Assembly (NCBI GenBank): GCA_005809105.1
Contig: SYLI01000020.1
Coordinates: 1 to 60,936 of the forward strand
From: Verrucomicrobiales bacterium
GTDB lineage: Bacteria; Verrucomicrobiota; Verrucomicrobiia; Limisphaerales; UBA1100
Direction of reading: 5' to 3'
DNA: 60,936 bases
Positions 8,298 through 16,838 of the stretch are shown one piece after another (the stretch's first letter is position 1; each line of letters opens with the position of its first letter). Made by a program: the position numbers and the translations under genes. The notes beneath the pieces were generated by a model that made no database searches, was not told the DNA's origin, and saw only the letters and a program-made list of their open reading frames with translations.

Positions 8298-10304
8298 TCA
8301 CCCCAGCGACTCGCGCATCGCCGCGAACAAACCCTTGCCGGCATCCACCGCCACCGGCTCGGCTCCCTTTTGGTTCCAATCCTCCACCCACTGCGCTGGC
8401 AGATCCTGCAGGAAGCTCGACGGATGGCATGGCGTCAGTTGCCCGTATTTCTTGCGGGAGAGACAGTGCGTCACCACCAGCGTCTTCATGGCGCGTGTCA
8501 ACGCCACGTAGAAGAGCCGCCGCTCTTCATCCAGCGTGCCCTCGGCCTTGGCGCGACTGTGCGGCAGCAGCCCCTCTTCCACGCCCACCACGAACACATG
8601 GGGATACTCCAGCCCCTTGCAGCTGTGTGTCGTGATGAGCGTGACGACATCGCCGGCGGGTTCTTCCTCCGACTCCCGGTCGGCATCCAGCGTCAGATCC
8701 TCAAGGAACTTGAGGAGCCGGTCCATGGGGGCGGAATCCGGGCCATCCAAGGTTGCCACCAGGTCGTGCAGGTTGCGAACGCGGTTCTCCCCCGCTTCCG
8801 CCTCTTTCTCTCCGCGGCGCAGTTCGCCCGCGTAGTCGATCTCCGCCAGCCAAGCCTTCGACCATTGCGAAAGCGACACCGAGGGCGCCTCCAACGCTGC
8901 ACGGTGCCGCACGATAAGTTTTACAAATTCCTCCACCGCCGCTCCCGCGCGGGCAGGCAGTTGTGCACGAACCGCCTCCTGCTCCATGGCGCGCCACACC
9001 GAACAATTCGCGGCCTGGCTGGCCGCCAGCAGGCGCTCCATGGTTGCCTCGCTCAACCCGCGGGCAGGCACGTTGGCGATGCGCAGCAGGCTCGCGTCAT
9101 CGTTGGGGTTGAGAAACGTCTTGAGGTACGCCAGAAAGTCCCGGATTTCGCGCCGGTCAAAAAAACTCTGCCCGCCAACGAGACGATACCGCACGTCCGC
9201 CGCACGCAGCGCCGTCTCGAGCGGGCGTGATTGGATGTTGGTGCGGAAGAGAATGGCGTGATCGCGCCAGGGAATGCGCCGGGCCTGGCGTCGAAACTCG
9301 ATCTCCTCGACCACCGAGCGCGCCTCCACCTCCTCGTTCTCAAACGCCTGCAACCGGAGCTTCTCACCGGTCCCGTTGCGCGACCAAAGCCGCTTGGGCC
9401 GCCGGCGCACGTTGCGCGCGATCACCGCGTTGGCCGCCTCCAGAATCGCCGTGGTGGAACGGTAGTTTTCCTCCAGCTTGATGACGCGCGCCTCGGGGAA
9501 GTACTGCTCAAAATCCAGAAGGTTGGACACCTCTGCCCCGCGCCAGCCGTAGATGCTCTGGTCGTCATCCCCCACGGCGCAGAGGTTGCGATGCTGCGAC
9601 GCCAGCGCCTGCACCAGCTCAAATTGCGCGCGGTTGGTGTCCTGGTACTCGTCCACCATCACCCACTGGTGGCGTTCGCGGCATTCCCCCAGCGACTCGG
9701 GGAATTCCCTGAAGAGGCGCAGCACCAGCACCAGCAGGTCATCGAAATCCACCGCGTTTGCGGCGTGCAATGCGCCGTCGTACCGGCGGCGGATGTGCGC
9801 CGCCAGTTCGGCCGCATTGCCCGCTCCCGAGAGCAGCTCGGGCGAACCGCCGTTTTTGATGCGCGAGAGAAGTGAATGCACCTCGCGTGGATCCACTTTC
9901 GCGCCGTGGCCGCTGATGGCGCTTAAAACCTTGCGCACCACGCCCAGCTGCTCGGACTCGCTGTAGATGACAAAGTTTCGTTTGTAACCCAGCCGTTCGA
10001 TGTGGCGCCGCAAGATGCGAACGCAGAGTGAATGAAACGTGCACACCGTGGGCGACTGGCCGCTAGCCTTCACGGCAGGCGGCAGCAGCGCCGCCACGCG
10101 CTGGGCCATCTCGCGGGCGGCCTTGGTGGTGAAGGTGACGGCAAGAATGTTTTGGGCGGCGATGCCGCTATCCACCATGTGCGCCACGCGGTGCGTCAAG
10201 GTGCGGGTCTTGCCCGTGCCGGCTCCCGCCAGAATCAGCAGCGGCCCGCGCAACGTCCGAGCCGCCTCGCGTTGCTGGGGATTGAGTCCTGAAAGGTTGG
10301 CCAT
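8298..10304 (-). CDS. ATP-dependent DNA helicase, UvrD/PcrA/Rep superfamily 1
   Basis: 668 residues, the length of UvrD/Rep enzymes that unwind DNA 3' to 5' during repair and replication restart. Walker A AGAGTGKTRT is at 26-35, then VDEYQDTN, GDDDQSIYGWRGA (motif III), THSCKGLEY (motif V; the family usually has an Ala in place of the Cys) and ERRLFYVALTRA (motif VI). The frame is open to 10340, but MANLSGLNPQQREA is the family start, so ATG 10304 was chosen. Whether it is UvrD, PcrA or Rep cannot be decided from sequence alone. Confidence 0.93.
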   Translation of the reverse strand: MANLSGLNPQQREAARTLRGPLLILAGAGTGKTRTLTHRVAHMVDSGIAAQNILAVTFTTKAAREMAQRVAALLPPAVKASGQSPTVCTFHSLCVRILRRHIERLGYKRNFVIYSESEQLGVVRKVLSAISGHGAKVDPREVHSLLSRIKNGGSPELLSGAGNAAELAAHIRRRYDGALHAANAVDFDDLLVLVLRLFREFPESLGECRERHQWVMVDEYQDTNRAQFELVQALASQHRNLCAVGDDDQSIYGWRGAEVSNLLDFEQYFPEARVIKLEENYRSTTAILEAANAVIARNVRRRPKRLWSRNGTGEKLRLQAFENEEVEARSVVEEIEFRRQARRIPWRDHAILFRTNIQSRPLETALRAADVRYRLVGGQSFFDRREIRDFLAYLKTFLNPNDDASLLRIANVPARGLSEATMERLLAASQAANCSVWRAMEQEAVRAQLPARAGAAVEEFVKLIVRHRAALEAPSVSLSQWSKAWLAEIDYAGELRRGEKEAEAGENRVRNLHDLVATLDGPDSAPMDRLLKFLEDLTLDADRESEEEPAGDVVTLITTHSCKGLEYPHVFVVGVEEGLLPHSRAKAEGTLDEERRLFYVALTRAMKTLVVTHCLSRKKYGQLTPCHPSSFLQDLPAQWVEDWNQKGAEPVAVDAGKGLFAAMRESLG

Positions 10305-10381
10305 GGCGCCCGGGGAGTAAAGGCCACACACCCCACCCAAGCCAACCGCAAGTCATTCACAACCCCGGCACCGGCCCGGCG

Positions 10382-10876
10382 TCATGGCGGCGGGCACTGC
10401 AGGCTCTCTTTGAGGAACTGCTCCACATCCTTAAAGCGCGCCACGTTGTCTGGGTTAAGCGCCATGAGGGTCTGATGCGCCTCCAGACTGGTTTCGCCCA
10501 GTTGGCGCCGCGTGGGAGACTGTGCGGATTCCACCGGCTGCCAGTCGGTGCCCGGCGAGTCGGAGCCGGTGAGCATTTTGAAGAAGGACATGACTCCTAG
10601 GTTTTCAAGCTGGGACACGATGCGGACATTGGCGTTTCGCAGCTGGATGGGCTGTGCCGTCCGCTGGCTCAAGCTGGCCAGCACGCCCAGAAAGGTGCTG
10701 TCCATGTTCACACATTGGGTCAAATCGAGCAGGAGCGCACGTCCGGTCGCCTCGCAGCACCGGCCCGCCAGGGTCTTGAAATCCACGCTCACGTTGTATC
10801 CGGCCGGCCCGGCAATCCGCACGCAGACCACGTCGCCCGCAAGGGCCACTTGCATGGTGGTGTGTGGCAATTTCAT
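10382..10876 (-). CDS. STAS-domain protein, anti-sigma-factor antagonist type
   Basis: 164 residues. Residues 8-105 form a STAS domain with the phosphoacceptor context MDSTFLG (58-64; Ser60 is the expected phosphorylation site), followed by a C-terminal extension of about 55 residues with no clear domain. STAS antagonists bind anti-sigma kinases and are switched by phosphorylation of the Ser. Start ATG 10876 overlaps the holA stop by 4 nt (ATGA), so it is translated with holA. No RsbW-type kinase or PP2C phosphatase is present in the window, so its partner is unknown. Confidence 0.82.
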   Translation of the reverse strand: MKLPHTTMQVALAGDVVCVRIAGPAGYNVSVDFKTLAGRCCEATGRALLLDLTQCVNMDSTFLGVLASLSQRTAQPIQLRNANVRIVSQLENLGVMSFFKMLTGSDSPGTDWQPVESAQSPTRRQLGETSLEAHQTLMALNPDNVARFKDVEQFLKESLQCPPP

Positions 10877-12012
10877 GGCGAGGCGATCTGCACCAAGGTG
10901 TGCCGCAGCAGAAACGCATCATCGGAGGCGGTTGACACCAGCCGCCGGTTGCAGTCCAGCAGCAGTTCCAGCGCGCGCACCAGTTCCTTCTGGGTGTATT
11001 TGCGCGCCTGGGAGAGCGCCTTGAAAAGCACGTAGGGGTTGAGGGCCAGCGGATTTAATTTGGGCTCGGCGGGGAACGCGTCGGCGGGCACGCCTGCCAG
11101 TTGGGATTGGAAGGCCGTGTAGTCGGAGACGGGCCGCAGCCAGCCTGCGTCGAGCATCACGCGCACGAAGAGCAGCGCGCGCACCTTGCTGACAAGCCCG
11201 TACACCAGACCGATGCCAGACTTGTCAGTCCCCCGCTTCGCGGCCCACAGCTCCTCATCGAGCCGGTGCAGCATCGTCACCACCTTGCGCTCACCCAGCG
11301 CGTCGCCCAATGCAAAGGCCCGCGCATGGTGCCCGCGTGTGGCAACCGCCTCCACGTCGCCCCTCGTCACGAGCGCGCGGCCATGCGTGTACAGCGCAAG
11401 CTTCTCGCACTCGGTGGCGAGCGCGCGGGCGTCGGGCCCCACCCATTCGACCAGCCCGGCGAGCGTTTCCGGATCCATCTTGCGTCCCAGCGCCCTCAGC
11501 CGTGCCGCGGCGATCTCCCCTGCCCTGCCCTGCCAGTCGCGATCGTTCACGGTCAGCGCTGCGTGAACCTCCGTGTGTCCGAGTTTTTCCAGAGTCTTGA
11601 AGAGCACCTTGCGCCGGTCGACCTTTCCGGCACTGACGAGCAGCCTCACGTTGTCCCAAGGGAAGGCTTTGAGTTCCGCCGCCAGATCTGAGAGAAGATC
11701 GCCCAATCCCGCCGCCTGCGACACGCGGTCTTCGCCCAGGAAGTTGCAGGCTTTGAACCACACCACCTTCGCGCCCCCAAACATGGGCAGCGTCTGCAGT
11801 GCCTCGCGGAGCTTGACGAGCGCCTTGGCGGCCTCTTGCGCCGTGGCGGCCGTGGCGTCGATCATCTCGTGATCCATCCCGTCGGCGGCAGCACACCACG
11901 CCTTAAAAACCTGAGCGGCGCGCTGGGAGACGGCAAAGTCGTCGTCGCCATGAATGAGCGCCAACGGCGGTGCGGGGGCGGATGGGCTACTCTCCGGTTT
12001 CTTCGTTGGCAC
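10873..12012 (-). CDS. holA: DNA polymerase III delta subunit
   Basis: 379 residues. The N-terminal region carries the conserved LALIHGDDDFAV segment and KVVWFKACNFL, and the arrangement of LLVSAGKVDRRKVLFKTLEK and the C-terminal helical domain match the clamp-loader delta subunit, which opens the beta clamp. The start is GTG 12012, and its N-terminus overlaps the bifunctional nuclease gene by 26 nt. It is followed by the STAS gene with an ATGA overlap. Sequence conservation in this family is low, but pattern and length fit. Confidence 0.85.
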   Translation of the reverse strand: MPTKKPESSPSAPAPPLALIHGDDDFAVSQRAAQVFKAWCAAADGMDHEMIDATAATAQEAAKALVKLREALQTLPMFGGAKVVWFKACNFLGEDRVSQAAGLGDLLSDLAAELKAFPWDNVRLLVSAGKVDRRKVLFKTLEKLGHTEVHAALTVNDRDWQGRAGEIAAARLRALGRKMDPETLAGLVEWVGPDARALATECEKLALYTHGRALVTRGDVEAVATRGHHARAFALGDALGERKVVTMLHRLDEELWAAKRGTDKSGIGLVYGLVSKVRALLFVRVMLDAGWLRPVSDYTAFQSQLAGVPADAFPAEPKLNPLALNPYVLFKALSQARKYTQKELVRALELLLDCNRRLVSTASDDAFLLRHTLVQIASP

Positions 12013-12445
12013 CTTGATTGATCTGGTCGAAAAATTGGCTCATGTCCTCCACGGCCTCAAAGAGCGCGCTTTGGACGTAGATGGGCACTTTCTGGCTTGT
12101 CGCGATAGCCAGGCAGTCGCTGGGCCTGGCATCCAATTCGACCAGCTTGGTGCCCAGTTCGTTTTGCTGCTTGAGAATGAGGCGCGCGTAGTAGGTGGAC
12201 TCCTTGAGCTCGGTGATGACCACCCGTTCGACAGTGACGTCCAGCCCCTTGAAGATCGTGGCGATGAGGTCGTGCGTCAGCGGCCGTTCCTTGGGCTGTC
12301 CACGCAGGAACATGCCGATGATGGTCGCCATCGAGTTTTCAACCTGGATGACGAACACCTTGTTGTCGTTGCCCAAGAAGATCGCCGCACCGCTGCTCGC
12401 CGGCAGGATGCCACGAATCTGGACTGGGACGACTTCCTTTTTCAC
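11987..12445 (-). CDS. Bifunctional nuclease (BFN/DUF151) family protein
   Basis: 152 residues of the BFN family (DUF151). It shows VFVIQVENSMATIIG and HDLIATIFKGLDVTVERVVITEL, then ELDARPSDCLAIATSQKVPIYV (written here in two parts: ELDARPSDCLAI and ATSQKVPIYV), which carry the conserved Arg-Pro-Ser-Asp block. Members have been described with nuclease activity in plants and bacteria. The start is GTG 12445. It overlaps holA by 26 nt, so the two are probably one operon. Confidence 0.85.
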   Translation of the reverse strand: MKKEVVPVQIRGILPASSGAAIFLGNDNKVFVIQVENSMATIIGMFLRGQPKERPLTHDLIATIFKGLDVTVERVVITELKESTYYARLILKQQNELGTKLVELDARPSDCLAIATSQKVPIYVQSALFEAVEDMSQFFDQINQGANEETGE

Positions 12446-12452
12446 TGCTTCT

Positions 12453-12481
12453 AGTTTACTCGGCCGCCGTCAAAATTTCAA
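12453..12481 (-). promoter_or_regulatory. Sigma-70-like promoter candidate before the BFN gene
   Basis: On the minus strand TTGAAA at 12481-12476 and TAAACT at 12458-12453 are separated by 17 nt. A start site about 7 nt after the -10 would fall right at the GTG 12445, which would make the messenger almost leaderless. The match is good at -35 and moderate at -10. Confidence 0.35.
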
Positions 12482-12530
12482 GCGGCCTTCCCTTCTCTTA
12501 TTAAACGGCCAATCGGGCCCCCTTCTTGAC

Positions 12531-13064
12531 ATGGAAATCAACATTGTCACCCGCTCGGCCCGTGGGGCAGGATGGGGCGTGGATTGCCGGGGGAAAGTCC
12601 TTTCTGCTGACACGCTGCCGGCGTGGCGTGCGGCGCTGCGGTCTGCGGGAAAACGGCTTGCCGTCACCAACGGCTGTTTTGACATCCTGCATGCCGGCCA
12701 CGTGAACTATCTAGAGGCCGCCCGCAATCAGGCCGACGCGCTGTTGGTGGGCCTCAATAGCGACGAGTCCGTGCGGCAACTCAAAGGCCACGGGCGCCCC
12801 GTTCAGTCCCAGGCCGACCGCGCCACGGTGCTGGCGGCACTGTCGGCCGTGGACGCCGTGTTTGTGTTTGGCGAAACCCGCGCCACGCAGTTTCTGGAGC
12901 TGGCCGAGCCCGACGTGTACGTGAAGGGCGGCGACTATCAAGTGGACCAACTGCCCGCCGAGGAGCGCGCCGTGGCGCAACGACTCGGCAGCCAGATTAT
13001 CGTGCTGGGCCACGTGCCCGGCCGCTCTGCCAGCGATCTGGCGCGCAAGATTGCCGCGCTCTAA
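12531..13064 (+). CDS. rfaE2: Heptose 1-phosphate adenylyltransferase (RfaE domain II)
   Basis: 177 residues of the stand-alone nucleotidyltransferase domain of HldE. NGCFDILHAGH (47-57) is the nucleotide-binding His motif, GLNSDESV at 74-81 and VKGGDY further on complete the family signature, and GRSASDL near the C-terminus fits. It activates heptose phosphates for ADP-heptose, a lipopolysaccharide inner-core precursor, suggesting an outer membrane with LPS. The N-terminus is about 20 residues longer than usual; GTG 12579, preceded by a purine-rich stretch, is an alternative start (giving VDCRGKVLSADTL). Its kinase partner is elsewhere. Confidence 0.88.
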   Translation: MEINIVTRSARGAGWGVDCRGKVLSADTLPAWRAALRSAGKRLAVTNGCFDILHAGHVNYLEAARNQADALLVGLNSDESVRQLKGHGRPVQSQADRATVLAALSAVDAVFVFGETRATQFLELAEPDVYVKGGDYQVDQLPAEERAVAQRLGSQIIVLGHVPGRSASDLARKIAAL

Positions 13065-13071
13065 TTCCCCT

Positions 13072-13099
13072 TTGACAGAGTTCGCGCGCGCAGTAGGGT
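13072..13099 (+). promoter_or_regulatory. Sigma-70-like promoter candidate before secreted P/G-rich gene
   Basis: A perfect TTGACA sits at 13072-13077 and TAGGGT at 13094-13099, 16 nt apart, 6 nt before ATG 13106. The -10 is only a partial match. Confidence 0.35.
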
Positions 13100-13105
13100 A
13101 CCTTC

Positions 13106-13720
13106 ATGAAAATTCATCCGTTGCTTCCTGCCCTTCTGCTGGCGTCAACCCTGCCGCTCGCCGCGCAAAATCGGCCTGTCGCGGCTCCTTTAGCCCCCAC
13201 TGTAGTTTCCCAGCCCGCGATTGTCAGGCCTGCGCTAGGCGCGCCCGGTATTGCGCCCGGATTCTTTGGCGGCGGAGCCGAACCGGGGTTTGTACCTCCC
13301 GGCCAGCCTGGTCAGGATGAGCCCATGCCCTTCGATCCAGGCATCGAATTTCCCCAACCGGGTCGCTACACGCTCATCACCTCGCAAATCCAACCCGCCG
13401 GCAAGGCTCAGCCGCAGACCGTGGTGCTGAAGCTGGACACGTCAACCGGCCAGGTATGGGTGCTTCAAGCCGAGGACGTGCCTGCGCGCGGCAACCTCCC
13501 CGCCAGCACGGTTCTCAAGTTTGTCGCGGTCATCGACCAGCAAGCACCGGGGCAACCCGCTGGCGGGTTTGTACCTCCTCCGGGCGGCGGCTTTGCGCCT
13601 CCGGGAGGATTTGGTGGCGGAGGAATCGGAGGGGGAGTCGTGCCACAGCCCTTCCCACTGCCTGATCGCGCGCCAAGGCCGCCGCAGACGGCCCCTGCCC
13701 CGCCAACGCCCAGGTTATAG
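13106..13720 (+). CDS. Secreted proline/glycine-rich protein, unknown
   Basis: 204 residues. A signal peptide (MKIHPLLPALLLASTLPLAAQ) leads into a Pro/Ala/Gly-rich mature chain. A central folded-looking segment (PGRYTLITSQIQ to VLKFVAVIDQ, about residues 86-146) is flanked by low-complexity GGG, PPGGG and FGGGG runs. No recognised domain. Similar small disordered secreted proteins are common in this phylum. It lies 41 nt after the heptose gene and has a hairpin-like terminator downstream, so it may be a single transcription unit. Confidence 0.75.
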   Translation: MKIHPLLPALLLASTLPLAAQNRPVAAPLAPTVVSQPAIVRPALGAPGIAPGFFGGGAEPGFVPPGQPGQDEPMPFDPGIEFPQPGRYTLITSQIQPAGKAQPQTVVLKLDTSTGQVWVLQAEDVPARGNLPASTVLKFVAVIDQQAPGQPAGGFVPPPGGGFAPPGGFGGGGIGGGVVPQPFPLPDRAPRPPQTAPAPPTPRL

Positions 13721-13743
13721 CGGTTGGCCATTAATTCTGGGAG

Positions 13744-13767
13744 CCACGCCAGAGCGTGGTGTGTTTT
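13744..13767 (+). terminator. Candidate intrinsic terminator
   Basis: CCACGC-CAGA-GCGTGG forms a perfect 6-bp hairpin (13744-13759) followed by TGTGTTTT. It lies between the secreted Pro/Gly-rich gene and guaB, both on the plus strand. The U-tract is short and mixed, so confidence is moderate. Confidence 0.45.
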
Positions 13768-13806
13768 CCACCTTGAATCGTTGGGCGTGCTTTTGCATGC
13801 TCGGTC

Positions 13807-15363
13807 ATGGCGGAGCCCCATCCCACCGACTCTCAGTTTTACAAGCCAGCCGAAGGGTTCTTTCCGGCGCACGCGCATCTGGCGCTGACGTACGATGACG
13901 TGACGCTGGCCACGTTGTACTCGGACATCCTGCCTCGCAGCACCACTCTCGAAACGGTGCTGGCCGAGGGCTTGAAACTCAATCTGCCGATCGTCTCGGC
14001 CGACATGGACACCGTCACCGAGTCGCCCATGGCCATCGCCATGGCCCTCAACGGCGGTTTGGGCCTGATCCACTACAACATGACCGAGCAGGAGCAGGTG
14101 CGCGAAGTGGCGCGGGTGAAGAACCATGTCCACGGATTGATTCAGGAGCCCGCGTCCGTCTCGCCCGCACTGCACATCGGCGATGTGCTTCGGATGGTGG
14201 AGATGGGCAAGCACGACTTCAGCACGTTCCCGGTGGTCAATCAGCGCGGCAAGCTGGTCGGCCTGCTTCCGGGCAGCGTTCTCAAGCCTCGATACGCCTC
14301 CCGGCGCGTGACCGACGTGGCCATCCCGCGCAAGGATGTCCACACCATCAATGAATCGGCTCTGGAACCCGACCCCATCGCGAGCGCCGACCGCTTTTTC
14401 ACCGAACATCCCGGCATCAACAAACTGCTCGTCGTGGACCGGCACGACCGGCTGCGCGGCCTGTTCACCCTGAGCGACGTCGACCGCATTGTTCAGGAGA
14501 AGAAGGCCCAGTTCAAACCCGCGCGAGACACGGCGTTTCGGCTGGTGTGCGGCGCCGCCCTCGCCGCCCCGCGCGATGCGACCGGCGAACTGGACCGGCG
14601 GCGAATCCGCGCGCAGGTGAATCACCTGGTGCAGCATGGGGTGGATGTGGTGGCCGTCTCCACCGCTCACGGCCACACGCGCGGCGTGGGCGAAACGGTG
14701 CGAACCATCCGCCAAGCCCAGCCCGGCTTGCCCATCATTGCCGGCAACGTCACCTCCGCCGAGGCTGTGGAGTTTCTGGCAAAGTGCGGCGCCAACATCA
14801 TCAAGGTGGGGCAAGGCCCCGGATCCATCTGCACCACGCGCGTCGTCGCAGGTGTGGGAATCCCCCAGATGACGGCGCTCTATGCAGCATCACGCGCGGC
14901 TGCCAAGGCGAACGTTACGCTGCTGGCCGACGGGGGCATCGTTAAAAGCGGCGACATTGTGAAGGCGCTCACGCTTGCCCACGGCGTGGTGTGCGGTGGG
15001 CTTCTGGCCGGCTGCACAGAGGCACCCGGCCAGATCATGGAGATTGGCGGCAAACTCTATAAACAGTACCGCGGGATGGGCAGCCTCTCCGCCATGCAAG
15101 CCGGCAGCGCCAGCCGGTACGGCCACGGAAAGGGCACTACGCAAAAGGTGGCGGCCGAGGGCGTGGAGGCGCTGAAGGAAGTGGCCGGCCCGGTGGATCA
15201 GCTGCTCAGCCAGATCATCGGCGGCATCCAGTCGGGGATGGGATATCTGGGCGCGGCCAATCTTGCCGAACTGCGCAAGAAGGCGCGCTACGTCCGCGTC
15301 AGTGCTGCCGGCCAGCGTGAAGCCGGGACGCATGACGTGCTGGAGATTAAGCCCGGCCACTAG
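13807..15363 (+). CDS. guaB: IMP dehydrogenase-family protein with atypical active-site residues
   Basis: 518 residues with two CBS domains (about 110-230) inside a TIM barrel, as in IMPDH, which makes XMP from IMP. The catalytic loop GPGSICTTR (Cys342), [16 protein letters not shown] and the mobile-flap Arg-Tyr at 437-438 are retained. Four positions differ from the usual family: Ser285 in [10 protein letters not shown] where an Asp that contacts NAD is normal, Gln336 in VGQGPGS where Ile is normal, Gly398 where a phosphate-binding Ser is usual, and EGVEAL in place of EGIEGR. Start ATG 13807. Most likely IMPDH; a shifted substrate or cofactor preference is possible. Confidence 0.85.
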   Translation: MAEPHPTDSQFYKPAEGFFPAHAHLALTYDDVTLATLYSDILPRSTTLETVLAEGLKLNLPIVSADMDTVTESPMAIAMALNGGLGLIHYNMTEQEQVREVARVKNHVHGLIQEPASVSPALHIGDVLRMVEMGKHDFSTFPVVNQRGKLVGLLPGSVLKPRYASRRVTDVAIPRKDVHTINESALEPDPIASADRFFTEHPGINKLLVVDRHDRLRGLFTLSDVDRIVQEKKAQFKPARDTAFRLVCGAALAAPRDATGELDRRRIRAQVNHLVQHGVDVVAVSTAHGHTRGVGETVRTIRQAQPGLPIIAGNVTSAEAVEFLAKCGANIIKVGQGPGSICTTRVVAGVGIPQMTALYAASRAAAKANVTLLADGGIVKSGDIVKALTLAHGVVCGGLLAGCTEAPGQIMEIGGKLYKQYRGMGSLSAMQAGSASRYGHGKGTTQKVAAEGVEALKEVAGPVDQLLSQIIGGIQSGMGYLGAANLAELRKKARYVRVSAAGQREAGTHDVLEIKPGH

Positions 15364-15394
15364 CCCACGAGCCGAGGCGCAGCGATGAACGCGG

Positions 15395-15625
15395 CTAGAA
15401 TTCTACAAAGCCGTTGAGATCGCCGCACTGCGGACAACGCGAGTGATCCACGTCCTCGTCGTCCGTGTACACGTACTGGCACTGACCGCAGCGGAACACA
15501 CGGTCGCGGCTTGAGCGCGGCTCGAAGGATCCGCGCCGACCACGCCCGATCCACGCAAAGACCGCCAACACGGCCAAGGACGCCGCAACCGCCACCACGA
15601 TGATTTCCTGTGGTGCCAGGCTCAT
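15395..15625 (-). CDS. Small membrane protein with C-terminal zinc ribbon
   Basis: 76 residues. A single N-terminal membrane helix (EIIVVAVAASLAVLAVFAW) is followed by a short basic stretch and a CGQC...CPQC pair of CxxC motifs, typical of a zinc ribbon or rubredoxin-like knuckle. Start ATG 15625 overlaps the TonB-like gene stop by 4 nt, placing it at the end of the exbB-exbD-tonB-like operon. Not recognised as a named family; a metal-binding accessory role in the membrane is inference. Confidence 0.7.
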   Translation of the reverse strand: MSLAPQEIIVVAVAASLAVLAVFAWIGRGRRGSFEPRSSRDRVFRCGQCQYVYTDDEDVDHSRCPQCGDLNGFVEF

Positions 15626-16431
15626 TGTGGCAGCACGGTGCGCAAAGGCAGCGGATGCTCCAGGGCATTGGTCACGCCTGCGGCCAGCGTGTGCCATCGG
15701 AACACGAAATGGCCCGTGTCATGGACGCTCGTCGAGTTCCCCGCGCCGGCGGAATCCGAGGGGCGAAAGCGAAACCCTTCCGCCATCCTCAATGCCGCCT
15801 CATCGGCTGCGGCCATTCCGCTGGATTGCAAGAGCCTCGCCTCGCGAGTCCAGCCCGCGGAATCCACCACCAGTTGCACGACGCTGGACCGCAGGATCTG
15901 CGCGTTGGTCCACGACGCCAGCGATAGTGGATCGAGCAGTGGTCGGTGGGCCAAGGCACCCGTTGCCTCCCACTCCGACTTTGAACGGAGCACGAGGGGA
16001 TTGGCCGTCACCAGCGGGAACCCTGGCACCGGCCGTTCCCAGATGTGGGGGAGTTGGATGCGGTTTGTGCGAAGGTACTCGGAGAGAGTCTGCCCCACGG
16101 TGGACGCGTTAAATTCCAGCCACTCATCCTTGGGCTCCCAACGGTACGGTTGATGCGGGAACGTCGTGTTGGTCAGCCAAGCGGCAGAGAAACCGCGCGG
16201 GTGAGGCAGCGCCAGCCATGCGGGGTCTTCGGTCGCCAGCGCCTCCAGCGCGGCCGCGTCCATGGGGGTTCCCGACAGGAGCAGCAAGGCCGACGCCCCA
16301 GTTTTTGAGGGAGGAGGCCCTGGACGTGACAGCCATAAAATCAGCCCCACGAATAACCCGGCGACGACCAGCAGGCGCAGCATCCACCAACGGGGCGGAC
16401 GCCGCAGCGGATCGGCCGATGGGACGCTCAT
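15622..16431 (-). CDS. TonB-like C-terminal domain protein, single membrane anchor
   Basis: 269 residues. An N-terminal anchor helix (about 18-34, LRLLVVAGLFVGLILWL) is followed by a long linker and, near 185-225, a TonB_C-like segment (VVQLVVDSAGWTREARLLQSSG then DEAALRMAEGFRFRP). TonB-type proteins carry energy from ExbB-ExbD to outer-membrane transporters. The N-terminal Pro-rich spacer typical of TonB is short. It overlaps exbD by 4 nt upstream and the zinc-ribbon gene downstream. The match is by pattern, so it is less certain than ExbB/ExbD. Confidence 0.65.
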   Translation of the reverse strand: MSVPSADPLRRPPRWWMLRLLVVAGLFVGLILWLSRPGPPPSKTGASALLLLSGTPMDAAALEALATEDPAWLALPHPRGFSAAWLTNTTFPHQPYRWEPKDEWLEFNASTVGQTLSEYLRTNRIQLPHIWERPVPGFPLVTANPLVLRSKSEWEATGALAHRPLLDPLSLASWTNAQILRSSVVQLVVDSAGWTREARLLQSSGMAAADEAALRMAEGFRFRPSDSAGAGNSTSVHDTGHFVFRWHTLAAGVTNALEHPLPLRTVLPQ

Positions 16432-16838
16432 GGCTGCCTCGCCGGGAAGAGCGCGGGACGCGTTCCCAGAACCACGGACTTGACGCCAGCGGCGCGGGCC
16501 AGCTGGGCAATCTGAAGGACGCGGTCGTAGGGCACCGATCGGTCAACCAGCAGCACCACGGTGGTCTGGTGAAGATCCGGCAGCGTTTTAAGTTCGGCAC
16601 GGAGTTCGTCCGCGGCCAGTTTTCGATTGTGAAGGTAGAACACGCCTCCGGCGGCAAGCGCCACCGCCACCGAAGGGCCGCTCAAGCTGATGGCCGATGG
16701 CCCGCCGGCGGCGGGGAGTTCCACCGTCAGTCCCGGCGCGCGTTCCAGCGCGAAGAAGAGCATCAGGAACATCACAACCGCCCACGGTGCTGCGTCGGGC
16801 AAGGTGCTGCGCAACCGGTGTGTGCGCCGGAATTTCAT
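16428..16838 (-). CDS. ExbD/TolR-family biopolymer transport protein
   Basis: 136 residues. One membrane helix (AAPWAVVMFLMLFFAL, about 16-31) and a C-terminal periplasmic alpha/beta domain (VVLLVDRSVPYDRVLQIAQLA) match ExbD/TolR, the proton-channel partner of ExbB. In ExbD the Asp at the head of the helix is essential; here the aligned position appears to be Ala, and Asp15 lies a few residues earlier. ATGA overlaps join it to ExbB-like and TonB-like genes on both sides. Confidence 0.75.
   Translation of the reverse strand: MKFRRTHRLRSTLPDAAPWAVVMFLMLFFALERAPGLTVELPAAGGPSAISLSGPSVAVALAAGGVFYLHNRKLAADELRAELKTLPDLHQTTVVLLVDRSVPYDRVLQIAQLARAAGVKSVVLGTRPALFPARQP

Noticed and set aside
10382-10876. 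Assigning an RsbW-type partner to the STAS protein
   Set aside because: No kinase or PP2C phosphatase gene is in the window, so no partner can be named.
13465-14814. A long minus-strand open frame opposite guaB
   Set aside because: guaB motifs are clear on the plus strand; the minus frame has no homology by eye.
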